DNA of 58,400 nt from Verrucomicrobium sp. BvORR106 (GTDB lineage: Bacteria > Verrucomicrobiota > Verrucomicrobiia > Verrucomicrobiales > Verrucomicrobiaceae). How positions within the stretch are numbered: the stretch's first letter is position 1; every line of letters begins with the position of its first letter. The notes below the pieces were generated by a model, which had not been told where the DNA came from, ran no database searches, and saw only the letters and a program-made list of their open reading frames with translations. Position numbers and translations under genes: made by a program. This document shows positions 17,483-27,127 of this stretch, piece after piece. The DNA lies in the NCBI RefSeq assembly GCF_000739655.1, contig NZ_BATR01000025.1, forward strand, positions 1 to 58,400. Direction: 5' to 3'.

Positions 17483-17945
17483 GGGGGTGGGGGGCGCGGC
17501 GTTTTGATCCTCGTCCTTGTTCACGCCTGAAACTCCCTCACGGGTGTTTGATCACCGACCACCCATCGCCCCTGTAGTTGTCGACGTAAGGAGGCACTAG
17601 CTGAAGCGTCTGCGGTCTGACCCTCGCTCCAAGCCATCAAGCACGACTGCTGCATGGGCCTGCCTCCTTAACCGGCTGGCAGAACGCTGACCAACAAAAA
17701 TCGTTGCTACCAGCAGGCGAAAGCGGCGTCGAGCCGCCAGCACTCCAAGACACTGGCGTGCGACAAGCATGAGCCAGAGCGTCTCGAACCTCAACCGCGA
17801 TTGGGCCGTCATCAGCTCAACACCACCAACCTCGCGAAGCGTCTTGGAGTGCGTGTGGCTCGACGCCGCTTTGGCAGCACTAGTGATTCCCTAGAACCTA
17901 TGCCACCCGGCAGCGCCCCTGTCATCCGCCTTCGCGACTCCACCT
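17483..17945. other. Gene-free stretch with repeat modules
   Basis: No supportable gene. It holds a 27-bp module at 17573-17599 that recurs at 30626-30652 (about five differences), a contiguous 20-bp module at 17593-17612 that recurs inverted at 30768-30787 (one difference), and the inverted pair of short repeats at 17715-17876. This pattern looks like accumulated non-autonomous elements. Confidence 0.6.
17715..17876. repeat. Inverted pair of the GGAGTGC/GCCGCTTTCGCC repeat (copies b and c)
   Basis: Copy b is at 17715-17750 and copy c at 17841-17876 on the opposite strand. They share AAAGCGGCGTCGAGCC and GCACTCCAAGAC, so the 160-bp segment could fold into a long imperfect hairpin or mark the ends of a small mobile element. 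Confidence 0.6.
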
Positions 17946-19319
17946 TCACATCCCTCCCCGCGGCGCCGCGCCTTCCACGATCACCAGTTTCTGAATGTAG
18001 AACGGCACCTCCGTGGTGGGCGGCTTCGCAAAGGCACGGAAGATGCCGACGAATGCAAGACTGGCCTCGGCTGGCACCGCGCACCCGGCCATGACGATCC
18101 ATTTCCAGTTGTCCCGGGCGAAGAGGGTGGATCCCGTCACCTGATCGCTGGAGTTGGTGGTGAACTTCACCTGGATGTCCTGCTCCGCACCCGCCGGGAC
18201 ATAACACAGCACCGCCACGCTCACCTGCTTACCTCGAACTCTGGCCAGTGCCTCACCGGTGATGCTGATCTGGAGGCCGTCGTTCTGCGTGGTGCCGGTC
18301 AGGGCCAGGGAATACGGTGCGCCGCCAAAGGTGTGGACAGTATCCTTCTGCACCTTCGCATTCTTGATGGGTCGCCATTTGTCGGGCAGATCCCCCGTCC
18401 AGTTGGACAGGTCACCATTGGCTACCAGCGGATCCGCTGGAAGGTTTACCCAGTTCGTGATAGGCACCTTTGCCTGCGGGGTCGTGGCCGTCCATGCAGT
18501 GGTCAGGGCCTGGGTGATCAGTTCGTACCCTTTGGCATTGGGATGCACGTTGTCCTGATAGAATTCCGCCGCCCGTTTCCTTTCGATGAAAGGCGAGTAC
18601 CCATCCACCAAGGTCAGGCCCGGCATGGCCGCCGCGGCCGCCAACCACCAACTGCGCACCCGCTCATAGCCATCGTTGTCCCGCCAGGGATTTTGAATAA
18701 TGGCGGCCTGCGGCACCTGTGGGAACTCCAGTCCCACGCGACCGATGGGAGCCAGCAGGCTGCCGCATCCATAAGGATAGTCCTTGGGCTGAAGATTGGC
18801 CTGATGGTTGTGGCCGTGATTCCAGAGGACCAAGTCCGGTGCCTTTTTCTGAAGCGGTGCCATCACATTCGCCCAGCGGGAGCCATCCACCATCGCCTGG
18901 GCAAAGGCACCCGGCAGCACGGCATTCAGGATCGTGAGCGTGGCCTTTGATCCCCCCTTCCCTTCTGCGATCACGATCGGTTCTTCGCGGTAGTTCCTCG
19001 GTCCCGTGGGGGCATTCGTCACCCACTCCGCCCAGTAGTGCTCCACCACCCGATAGCCGGGATACTGCGCTGCCAGCCAGCGGAGAAAACGCCGCAAACC
19101 CGAGTCGTCCCGGTAGCCGGTGCTGTCGGAGATGATCAGCAGCGTGGCCGATTCCCCGCCTGCCAGTTTCTGCTTAAGCGGTGAGAAGGCGTTCACAGAC
19201 GGCACTCCACCCGCAGGGCTCGTCGCCGGGTTCTCGCCCAGCAGGCAGCCGGCGGATGCCGCCAAACCATAGGTCAGAAAAGTACGACGGGGGAACGATG
19301 GAAGGGAACAGCGGCTCAT
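17946..19319 (-). CDS. Exported SGNH/GDSL-type hydrolase, possible Tat lipoprotein
   Basis: 457 residues from the ATG at 19319. The start SFPRRTFLTYGLAASAGCLLG combines a twin-arginine motif with a lipobox (ASAGC), so it is probably exported folded and lipid-anchored. SGNH blocks: LLIISDSTGYRDDSG (Ser nucleophile in a GDS-like position), LVLWNHGHNH (block III Asn) and DNVHPNAKGYELI (Asp and His). The C-terminal about 170 residues (from LSNWTGDLPDKWRP) are a carbohydrate-binding-like beta-sandwich. Likely an esterase acting on polysaccharide; the substrate is unknown. It follows the next SGNH gene by 67 bp on the same strand. Confidence 0.8.
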   Translation of the reverse strand: MSRCSLPSFPRRTFLTYGLAASAGCLLGENPATSPAGGVPSVNAFSPLKQKLAGGESATLLIISDSTGYRDDSGLRRFLRWLAAQYPGYRVVEHYWAEWVTNAPTGPRNYREEPIVIAEGKGGSKATLTILNAVLPGAFAQAMVDGSRWANVMAPLQKKAPDLVLWNHGHNHQANLQPKDYPYGCGSLLAPIGRVGLEFPQVPQAAIIQNPWRDNDGYERVRSWWLAAAAAMPGLTLVDGYSPFIERKRAAEFYQDNVHPNAKGYELITQALTTAWTATTPQAKVPITNWVNLPADPLVANGDLSNWTGDLPDKWRPIKNAKVQKDTVHTFGGAPYSLALTGTTQNDGLQISITGEALARVRGKQVSVAVLCYVPAGAEQDIQVKFTTNSSDQVTGSTLFARDNWKWIVMAGCAVPAEASLAFVGIFRAFAKPPTTEVPFYIQKLVIVEGAAPRGGM

Positions 19320-19386
19320 GGGAACAAGGTGGATGCGCAAAATACACAGGAGCAGATCCTGACCTCCTGCAAATGGATCTCGACTC

Positions 19387-20856
19387 TTACTTGGCAGGTG
19401 TCAGCGGCGGCCGGTGCACCCGGAGTTCCCCGATCGAGCTGGCATCCTGGGTGATCTCCAGCGTGTGCTTCCCATGGGGCAAACCTTGCACCAGCCAGAT
19501 CCACGAAGGCGCGTGAACCTCCGAGATCGTTTGCAGCCCCACCTTCTCCAGATAGCGCGGCTCCGCCTTCCACTGGATGGTCAGGGTCTCGGGCACAGGC
19601 TTCACCTGGGCCAGCATCAATGCATAGGGGATGCCCCAGCTCTCAGGTTCGATCACCACCCGACCAGAGTTCGAGACAAAACGCTGATCGCTCCTGCCAC
19701 TGCCATCCGGACCGGTCTTGGAGCCGATGAGAGTGAAGGTGAACTTCATCTTCTTCGGATCCTCTTCTGCATCCGCCCGCTTCACCTCCAGCGTCCAGTC
19801 CTCCAGCAGCAGTGGGGTCTGGGATCGGATAGGGGCAATTGCGGGCCACTTGACCGGGCCCTTCCACTTGCCGCCCGGCCAGGCGAGGGCTCGTGTGAAC
19901 CCTCTCAGAGTGGGAATTTCCGTAACGGGCAGGCCGTCAATCCGCAGCTTCTCCGCTGTCAGGTTTGACGCCCCCTGGATCGGCACTTCCACCGCTGTCC
20001 CCTCGAACTCCAGCTTCAGTGAATCGCCCCGACGCACTGGCTGGCCTGCGGTCACCCAGCCCTCGGCAGGAGATGGGCCCAGCTTGGGGTCATAGCGCAG
20101 GTACGCCTTCACGCATTCCGCCATGAGATACTCCCCGTGGGCATTGAGGTGCACATTGTCCCTCAGGAGGGCCTTGGGTTCCAGCCGGTTGTCCGCGAGA
20201 TACTGCTTCCAGATGGCCCGCTGGTCGCAGAACTCCGTGCCGTACTTCCTGGACAGCGCCGGCAGCCAGTTGTGGTTCATGAAAGAATCCCAGTTCCCGC
20301 TCTGGATCGGCACCTTGCCAGGATCCATCTCCTCGGTGAGATGCTCGGTCTTGGTCACGTGATCATTCTGCTGCAGGATCTCCGCCGTGGTGCGCTCACG
20401 CACCATGCGGAGGATGTCCTCATACTTGTCGTGTGCCCCGTACACGTGAAAGATGAGCAGATCCGGCTGGAAGGGCACCACATCCGTCTCCACCGTGCGT
20501 GAAAGCAGCTGCGAGGCGTACCCTGCCAGCGCGAGGTTTTCCACCACCAGATTGGCATGAGGAAAGCGGGCCTTCAGGTCCTCCGTCACCAGCCGGGTCC
20601 AGCCCTGCTCGGTGATGCTCTGCCCGTAGAACAGGATCCGGACGTTGTTGCGCTTCTCCGGGGTGCTCTCCGCCAGCAGGCGCATCGCCCGCTGGATATT
20701 GCGACCTTTCCCCGTCATGTCCGGCAGCTTTACGGGTGGGTAGTTCTCTGCCGCGAGCGCCCCTCCCACCGCCAGGGCGGCAAACCATGCGGCAGCAAAT
20801 CCCGCCAGGGGGCGGATGGACCAACGGGGAACAACGCGGGAAATCATGGAACCCAC
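19387..20856 (-). CDS. Secreted SGNH hydrolase with C-terminal beta domain
   Basis: 489 residues (start at 20856 or the Met three residues later). A signal peptide ends near GGALAAEN. SGNH block I is VRILFYGQSITEQGW, block III includes LLIFHVYGAHDKYED, and DNVHLNAHGEYLMAE gives the catalytic Asp-His. The following 200 residues include a region like the glycan-binding domains of esterases (DSLKLEFEGTAVEVPIQ) and a C-terminal sandwich with LPHGKHTLEI. It is paired in tandem with the previous SGNH gene and probably cotranscribed; both look like deacylases of surface or plant-type polysaccharide. Confidence 0.82.
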   Translation of the reverse strand: MGSMISRVVPRWSIRPLAGFAAAWFAALAVGGALAAENYPPVKLPDMTGKGRNIQRAMRLLAESTPEKRNNVRILFYGQSITEQGWTRLVTEDLKARFPHANLVVENLALAGYASQLLSRTVETDVVPFQPDLLIFHVYGAHDKYEDILRMVRERTTAEILQQNDHVTKTEHLTEEMDPGKVPIQSGNWDSFMNHNWLPALSRKYGTEFCDQRAIWKQYLADNRLEPKALLRDNVHLNAHGEYLMAECVKAYLRYDPKLGPSPAEGWVTAGQPVRRGDSLKLEFEGTAVEVPIQGASNLTAEKLRIDGLPVTEIPTLRGFTRALAWPGGKWKGPVKWPAIAPIRSQTPLLLEDWTLEVKRADAEEDPKKMKFTFTLIGSKTGPDGSGRSDQRFVSNSGRVVIEPESWGIPYALMLAQVKPVPETLTIQWKAEPRYLEKVGLQTISEVHAPSWIWLVQGLPHGKHTLEITQDASSIGELRVHRPPLTPAK

Positions 20857-21231
20857 AACGCCCGGCCACCCTCAGTCCTTGGAGAAATTTTGACCCTTCG
20901 ATTGCACCTCCAACTCCATCAGGGGCGGCCTGATAGCCCCCTGGCGAGATACGAGGTTCTGCCGTCGCAGCGAGCAACGCCGCGTTGTCTAGGTTTGAGC
21001 AAGACAGGGCAAATTTTGCTCATCATGTCCGCCACCAGCAGGCATTCATCGGCCTTTTCATGGGCACCCAACAGGATGATCACTGACAACTATGCGATGG
21101 GCGAGGTAACAACTTTTCACCTTGCAACCATTCAATAGCCAAACTAATCAACCCGCCTCCTGCGGCCACGATGCCCGGGCAAAAGTGTCGAAGCATGCCT
21201 CGGCAATTTGTCTCATTCAGAAAGAATCCCC
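20857..21231. other. Divergent intergenic region without a gene
   Basis: 375 bp between the SGNH operon and the giant NHL gene. It contains AT-richer patches around 21080-21150 that may hold promoters for one or both directions, but I see no repeat, clear -35/-10 pair or RNA structure I would stand behind. Confidence 0.4.
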
Positions 21232-24200
21232 ATGAAATCCCTCCGCCATTGGCTCCTCATACCTTTGCTGCTCAGCGTATTTGCCGCTCTGGGCTCGAAC
21301 CTTGCCCGTGCGAATGCGCTGATCTATGCGCCCAACACCTCCAGCAATCGGATCGACGCCTTTGTGGAGGGACAGGCAGGGGTGGGCATGACTATCGACC
21401 TCACCGTTCAGCCGTCCGGCATCGCGCTGGACAGCGCCGGAAACTGCTACGTCTCCTCCGGCAGCAACACGGTCAGAAAGTTCTCTCCCACAGGAGCGGA
21501 TCTGGGCACGCTTCCCAGCACAGGGCTGAGCTTTCCGGCGGGGATGGCCTGTGACACTGCGGGCAATCTCTATGTCATCAATTCGGTCAGTCGCTCCATC
21601 CGGAAGTTCTCTGCTGCCGGTTCTGACCTCCTCAACATCGTCGCGGATACCGGGCTCGTCGCTCCCAGAGGCATGGCCCTCGACGGCTCCGGCAACCTCT
21701 ACGTCAGATTCAGCGGGAGTGGGGTTGTCAAAAAGTACAATTCCTCGGGAACCGAATTGCCCGTTTTCCTCAACCTGAGCGCGACCGTCATCAACGGCGT
21801 GGCCGTCGATGCGGCAGACAACGTTTATGTCAGCTACGGCAGCACCATCCGGAAATACTCTTCATCCCAAGTAGACCTGGGGACCTTCGCCACCATGCCG
21901 TCCAGCGGCATCGCCAATGCTCTCGCTATCGACAGTGAAGGCAACGTTTACGTTTCCGATGGCGTCACCCGGACCATCCGGAAATTTTCCGCCGTCGGAG
22001 TGGATCTGGGAGTAGTCGCCGATCCCAGCACCTACCTCGCGCAATATCTCGCACTCCGTCCATTGAGTCGGTCACTGGCTGCCTCATCGGTGATCGTGGG
22101 CCCTTCCGCCGGTTCAGCGAGCGCCCCCCTGGTTTCCTCCCCAGCGACCGCCCAGTGGACCGCTGTGGCCAACGACGGGTGGCTTCATGTGGATCCTACC
22201 GGCACGGGCAGTGGCCCCGTACCTGTAGCCTTCGATGCCAACCCCGGCCCCACCCGTACCGGCACCGTCACCATCGCCGGCCAGACTTTCACCGTCACCC
22301 AGGCAGGAGCCGGATATGTGGAAGCCCAACCCCTCATCCCCCTGGCCTCCACAGGGCTGAAGTACCCTTTCACCGTGGCGGTGGACGGCACAGGCAACGT
22401 GTACATTGCCGATGCCAATAACAACGCGGTCAAGAAATGGACCCCGGCCACCAACACCGTGACGGACGTGGTCACAACCGGACTGTTGACGGTCGATGGT
22501 GTGGCCACTGATGCCGCAGGCAACGTGTACATTGCGGATACAGGCAACAACGCGATCAAAAAATGGACGGCTCCGGCTGGTCCCGTCACCACCCTGGTTT
22601 CGACCGGATTGCACAATCCCTACGGTGTGACGATGGATGCACTGGGCAACGTGTACATCGCAGACACCTCCAACAACGCCATCAAGAAGTGGACCGCCGC
22701 CACCCAGACCGTGAGCACGGTGGTGTCCTCAGGACTCAGCTTCCCCACGGCCGTAGCGGTGGATGTCTTTGGCAATCTGTACATTGCTGACACTGGCAGC
22801 AACAGCATCAAAAAGTGGACGGCCACGACAGGCACCGTGACGTCCCTCCTTGCCTCAGGACTCGACAACCCCAGCGGCGTCGCCGTGGACGTCTTCGGCA
22901 ACGTGTACATTGCCGACAACGGTCACAACGCGATCAAAAAATGGTCTTCCGCGACGCAGGCCATCACGGTCCTGGCAGCCTCCAATCTGAACAGTCCGCA
23001 GGGTCTGACGGTGGATGCCGCAGGGAATGTCTATGTGGCGAACTCCGGAAGCAACGCCATTGCGGCCATTCCCCGCGCCTTTGTGGATGTCTCGGGGAAC
23101 AACGTCCCCGCCACATCGGGGACAGGTGCCTTGTCGGTGGTCCTTCCTGCTTCCACGAACCTGCAGCCCCCCTTCACTCCCACGAGTGGCCAGCCGTGGC
23201 TCACCGTCACTGGCGTGACTGCAGGCGTGGTGAACTACAGCTATACCGCCAACGCCGGGAGCAATGGCCGGACGGCCCACATCAACCTCCTGGGGCAGCA
23301 GGTGCCGGTTCATCAGGCAGGCCCTACCCCCACCATCATCGCCAGCAGCACCAATGTGGACGCCGATGCCAACACCTTCACCATCCAGGGCACCGGCTTT
23401 GATCCGGTGGCCAGCGGGAACATCGTCATACTGAGCAACGGGGCCATCGGCGTAGTCACCTCCGCCACCCCCACCAGTCTCACGATCACCCTGACCACCA
23501 AGCCCACCAGCACCGGCCCCATCACCGCCTCCGTGGTGGTGAATGGCGTGGCCAGCGCCGGCAGCGTGCAGGTGGCCACCATCCAGGCCGTCAACACGCT
23601 GACCGCCCCAGCCCTGCTGGTGGGCGCAAGTGGCGGTGCCAAAAGCATCACCCTCGTCACCACACCCAGCACCGCCGCGTGGTCGGCCACGGCCAATGCG
23701 GCCTGGCTGCATCTCACCACCGCCAACGGCACTGGCTCCACGAACGTGATCTTCACGGTGGATACGAACGGAGGGGCCCCGCGCAGCGGGACGCTCACCA
23801 TCGGTGGAAAGACCTTCACCGTCACCCAGGCAGGGGCCAACTATGACCTCACCACCGTGCCCTTCACTGTGACCGCGACCGGACTGGCTGATCCCAGCGG
23901 CGTGGCCCTGGACAGTACCGGCAATCTCTACATCGCCGACTACACCAACAACCAGGTGAAGAAGTGGACCCGCTCCACCAAGACGGTCTCCATCCTCGAC
24001 ACCACTACCGCCGAGCTCAACGGTCCCACCGGAGTGGCCGTGGATGCACTGGGCAATGTGTACATCGCGGATTCCAGAAACAACCAGATCAAGAAGTGGT
24101 CGCCCGCGACCCAGACGGTCAGCATTCTCGACACCAGCGCCTCGCCCCTGCTCAGCCCCTATGGCGTCGCAGTAGATACAGCGGGCAACGTGTACATCGC

Positions 24201-26838
24201 CGACAGCGATCACAACGCCATCAAGAAGTGGACCGCAGCCACCGGAGCCATCTCCACGCTCGCCGGAGGCCCGATCAGTGAGCTCAACGGCCCGCAAGGA
24301 CTGGCGGTGGATGCAACCGGCAATGTCTTCATCGCCGACACGCTCAACAACGCCATCCAGGTCTGGTCTCCGCAAACGCAAACCCTCACGGTGCTGGCCA
24401 CGGGCGTGAATCTCCCGCGCGGCATCGCGGTGGACATCTCTGGCAACGTGTATGCGTCCACCTTTGATCACACCATCTTCAAGTGGACCGCCGCCACCCA
24501 GACCGTGAGCGCGCTGGGCACCGGGCTGAACCGGCCCTTCGGCATGGCCACCGATGCTCTAGGCAATCTCTATCTCGGCGATCAGGGAAACAACGCGGTC
24601 AAAGAACTGGCGAACGCCTACGTGAGTGCCGCGGCGGTCTCCAAGGGATCTTCCGCAGGCTCGGATACTCTGGTGTATCTTCCGCTGAACCGCGAACTCA
24701 CCGGACCCTTCGCCCCCACCAGCAGCCAGGCTTGGCTGACCGTGGACAGCGTCGCCAATGGTGTGATCTCATACAGCTACACGGCCAACACCGGTGGCCC
24801 ACGCACTGCCTACCTCAGTGTGTTGGGTCACCAGATCACGATCACCCAGGGCCCCGACATCATCGTCAACTACAACAGCGGCACCCTGGCTGCCAATGCC
24901 ACCACCCTGACGATCCAGGGCAGCGGCTTTGACACCGCCACTCCAGGAAACAACATCGTCTATTTCAACAACGGCGCGACGGGTGTTGTCACCGCGTCCA
25001 CCGCCAACTCCCTCACCGTCACCTTGACCTCGCCTCCCACCAGCGCTGGGGCACTCACGGTTGTGGTGGAGTCGGGCGGCAGCTCCAACGGGGCGCCGGT
25101 GCAGGTCGCCATCGTGCCCCTGGCGCTGAGCACCTACAACCTGCTGTTGGACAATGCCGCTGACTCCGACACCGTGGTGATCTCCACCGCCGCGACGGAG
25201 ACCGCCTGGGCCGCCTCCGATGACGCAATCTGGCTTTCCCTCCCACTCACCAGCGGGTCAGGCAGCACGAGCTTCAAGCTGGCCTTCAGCGCCAATGCGG
25301 CGGCCACCCGCACCGCCACCGTCACCGTCGGTGGCCTGACGCTTAGCGTGACGCAACCGGGTTCGAGCCATCAACCCGCCACCGCCGTGCCCACGCTGGT
25401 CGATACAGAGGGGTTGAACTTCCCTGCGGGTGTCGCCGTGGATCGCGTCGGCAATGTGTACATCTCCGACTACGGTGACGATGTGGTCCGCAAGTGGAAC
25501 CCCGTCACCGGAAGGCTCACCACGTTGAACACCTCTGCCGCCCCGCTCGACGGTCCGCAAGGGCTGGCGGTGGATCATGCTGGTGCGGTGTACATCGCCG
25601 ACTCCCTGAACAACCAGATCAAGCGGTGGTCTCCGGTGAACAACTCGGTGAGCATCGTGGACACCAGCGCCTCACCCGTCAATGAACCGGTGGGCGTGGC
25701 CGTGGATGGCACGGGGAATCTCTACATCGGGGATTCCGGAAACGGTGCTGTGAAGAAGTGGGATGTGATCACCCACCAGATGACTGTTCTGGCCCATAGT
25801 CTGAACACCCTCCAGGGCGTGGCCGTCGATGCAGCGGGCAATGTGTACTACACCTATGGCAACACGAACGGTCAGGTGGCCATGTGGAAGGCGCAGACTC
25901 AGACCATCACCCCGCTCATCACCACCGGCCTCAATGTACCCCGCGGGCTGGCGGTGGATGTATCCGGCAACGTGTATGTGGGGGACACCTCCAACAACGT
26001 GGTCAAAGTCTGGCAGGCCCGAAACCAGACCGTAACCACGGTGGTACCGGGACTGAACTCACCCTTCGGCGTGGCAGTGGACGGGAATCGCAGCGTGTAC
26101 GTCGTTGACCAAGGAAGCCAGTCCATCAAGTCGCGCCCGCGCGCCTTCGTGGACACCACCCCGCAGAACTTCTCCGCCGCGGCGGGGGCTAGTACGCTCT
26201 CCCGCGTGCTACCGCTCAACCAGAGCCTGCTGGAACCCTTCGCCCCCACGAGCAATCAGTGGTGGCTGCAGGTGGACGGCACCGTGAACAGTCTGATCAA
26301 CACCTACCAAAACATCAACCTCACCGGCACCACACGCCTTGCCCAGATTGGGGTACTGGGAGTCAACATCCCTGTCACCCAGCAATCCGGCGGCACCGGT
26401 ATCGGGGCGTGGCGCACCCTCTGGTTCGGCAGCTCCGCAAACTCCGGCAACGGTGCCGACACCGTGGATCCCAACAACAACGGCGTTCGCAACCTGGTGG
26501 AGTACGCGCTGGATGGTGACCCCACCGGCAACACCACCGGAGGAGATGTCCTGCCAGTGCTCTCCATCAGCAGTGGCAACAAACTGCAGATCTCCTTCTA
26601 CCGGTATCTGGATCGCACGGATCTCACCCTCACGGTGCAAGCCAGTGAGAACCTGACCACCTGGACCGACCTCGCCCAAAGCGTGAACGGAGCCGCGTTC
26701 ACCGTGATCACCGCCGGCACGACAATCCATGAAACCGGCACCGAAGGCTTCCGCACCGTCACTGTTGAAGACCTCTACCAGATCTCAGATCCTACTCATC
26801 CGCGCCGCTTCATGCGGTTGAAGGTGACAGGGCCTTGA
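21232..26838 (+). CDS. Giant secreted NHL-repeat protein with BACON-like and TIG-like domains
   Basis: 1868 residues from the ATG at 21232 (signal peptide MKSLRHWLLIPLLLSVFAALG; the earlier TTG at 21208 is less likely). Four NHL propeller blocks lie at about 21330-22080, 22330-23075, 23860-24620 and 25390-26140, with recurrent units such as GVAVDAAGNVYIADT..NNAIKKW. Between them come BACON-like domains ending GKTFTVTQAG (about 22083-22310, 23610-23840, 25125-25365), related variants beginning RAFVDVSGN, and TIG-like domains (TFTIQGTGFD) at 23330-23590 and 24853-25120. The unit variant-TIG-BACON-NHL is thus repeated in tandem. The C-terminus (about 26400-26838) has a type-3-like DPNNNGVRNLVEYALDGD loop and a closing beta domain typical of verrucomicrobial exported proteins. 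Presumably surface-exposed and binding or adhesive; no catalytic site is seen. Confidence 0.88.
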   Translation: MKSLRHWLLIPLLLSVFAALGSNLARANALIYAPNTSSNRIDAFVEGQAGVGMTIDLTVQPSGIALDSAGNCYVSSGSNTVRKFSPTGADLGTLPSTGLSFPAGMACDTAGNLYVINSVSRSIRKFSAAGSDLLNIVADTGLVAPRGMALDGSGNLYVRFSGSGVVKKYNSSGTELPVFLNLSATVINGVAVDAADNVYVSYGSTIRKYSSSQVDLGTFATMPSSGIANALAIDSEGNVYVSDGVTRTIRKFSAVGVDLGVVADPSTYLAQYLALRPLSRSLAASSVIVGPSAGSASAPLVSSPATAQWTAVANDGWLHVDPTGTGSGPVPVAFDANPGPTRTGTVTIAGQTFTVTQAGAGYVEAQPLIPLASTGLKYPFTVAVDGTGNVYIADANNNAVKKWTPATNTVTDVVTTGLLTVDGVATDAAGNVYIADTGNNAIKKWTAPAGPVTTLVSTGLHNPYGVTMDALGNVYIADTSNNAIKKWTAATQTVSTVVSSGLSFPTAVAVDVFGNLYIADTGSNSIKKWTATTGTVTSLLASGLDNPSGVAVDVFGNVYIADNGHNAIKKWSSATQAITVLAASNLNSPQGLTVDAAGNVYVANSGSNAIAAIPRAFVDVSGNNVPATSGTGALSVVLPASTNLQPPFTPTSGQPWLTVTGVTAGVVNYSYTANAGSNGRTAHINLLGQQVPVHQAGPTPTIIASSTNVDADANTFTIQGTGFDPVASGNIVILSNGAIGVVTSATPTSLTITLTTKPTSTGPITASVVVNGVASAGSVQVATIQAVNTLTAPALLVGASGGAKSITLVTTPSTAAWSATANAAWLHLTTANGTGSTNVIFTVDTNGGAPRSGTLTIGGKTFTVTQAGANYDLTTVPFTVTATGLADPSGVALDSTGNLYIADYTNNQVKKWTRSTKTVSILDTTTAELNGPTGVAVDALGNVYIADSRNNQIKKWSPATQTVSILDTSASPLLSPYGVAVDTAGNVYIADSDHNAIKKWTAATGAISTLAGGPISELNGPQGLAVDATGNVFIADTLNNAIQVWSPQTQTLTVLATGVNLPRGIAVDISGNVYASTFDHTIFKWTAATQTVSALGTGLNRPFGMATDALGNLYLGDQGNNAVKELANAYVSAAAVSKGSSAGSDTLVYLPLNRELTGPFAPTSSQAWLTVDSVANGVISYSYTANTGGPRTAYLSVLGHQITITQGPDIIVNYNSGTLAANATTLTIQGSGFDTATPGNNIVYFNNGATGVVTASTANSLTVTLTSPPTSAGALTVVVESGGSSNGAPVQVAIVPLALSTYNLLLDNAADSDTVVISTAATETAWAASDDAIWLSLPLTSGSGSTSFKLAFSANAAATRTATVTVGGLTLSVTQPGSSHQPATAVPTLVDTEGLNFPAGVAVDRVGNVYISDYGDDVVRKWNPVTGRLTTLNTSAAPLDGPQGLAVDHAGAVYIADSLNNQIKRWSPVNNSVSIVDTSASPVNEPVGVAVDGTGNLYIGDSGNGAVKKWDVITHQMTVLAHSLNTLQGVAVDAAGNVYYTYGNTNGQVAMWKAQTQTITPLITTGLNVPRGLAVDVSGNVYVGDTSNNVVKVWQARNQTVTTVVPGLNSPFGVAVDGNRSVYVVDQGSQSIKSRPRAFVDTTPQNFSAAAGASTLSRVLPLNQSLLEPFAPTSNQWWLQVDGTVNSLINTYQNINLTGTTRLAQIGVLGVNIPVTQQSGGTGIGAWRTLWFGSSANSGNGADTVDPNNNGVRNLVEYALDGDPTGNTTGGDVLPVLSISSGNKLQISFYRYLDRTDLTLTVQASENLTTWTDLAQSVNGAAFTVITAGTTIHETGTEGFRTVTVEDLYQISDPTHPRRFMRLKVTGP

Positions 26839-26859
26839 TCGCTCTCACTGCCATAACTC

Positions 26860-26897
26860 ACGGGCACGCCGATGGAGATCATTGGCGTGCCCGTTTT
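26860..26897 (+). terminator. Intrinsic terminator of the NHL gene
   Basis: A perfect 11-bp stem (26860-26870 with 26884-26894), a 13-base loop and a following TTTT, 21 bp after the stop codon. It isolates the NHL gene from the kinase/VWA/PurA unit downstream. Confidence 0.9.
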
Positions 26898-27127
26898 GGT
26901 TACCAGAATGGATAACTTCGGGGCTACGAGGCGGCGCAGATAAAACTTCACTTGCCTTTGCAGGAAGGTTGGCGATTTTAAGGAGCAAAACCAACCCCCA
27001 ACATGAATTCAACGGTGCCGGCCCCTGGCCCGGAAACATTGGCTTTGAATTTGATTTCGGTGCGCAAAATGGCACCCACGGTCTCTGGCGGCCCGGACCA
27101 CCTTCCACGTTACGGAGGGATCGACTG

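Noticed and set aside
22855-24471. Long open frame on the strand opposite the NHL gene (about 540 codons)
   Set aside because: It arises from the high GC and repeated codon pattern of the NHL gene; the predicted peptide has no family features.
21330-26140. Regular short repeats that might suggest a CRISPR or minisatellite array
   Set aside because: Periodicity follows the NHL protein repeat in one open frame; spacers are coding and vary by codon changes.
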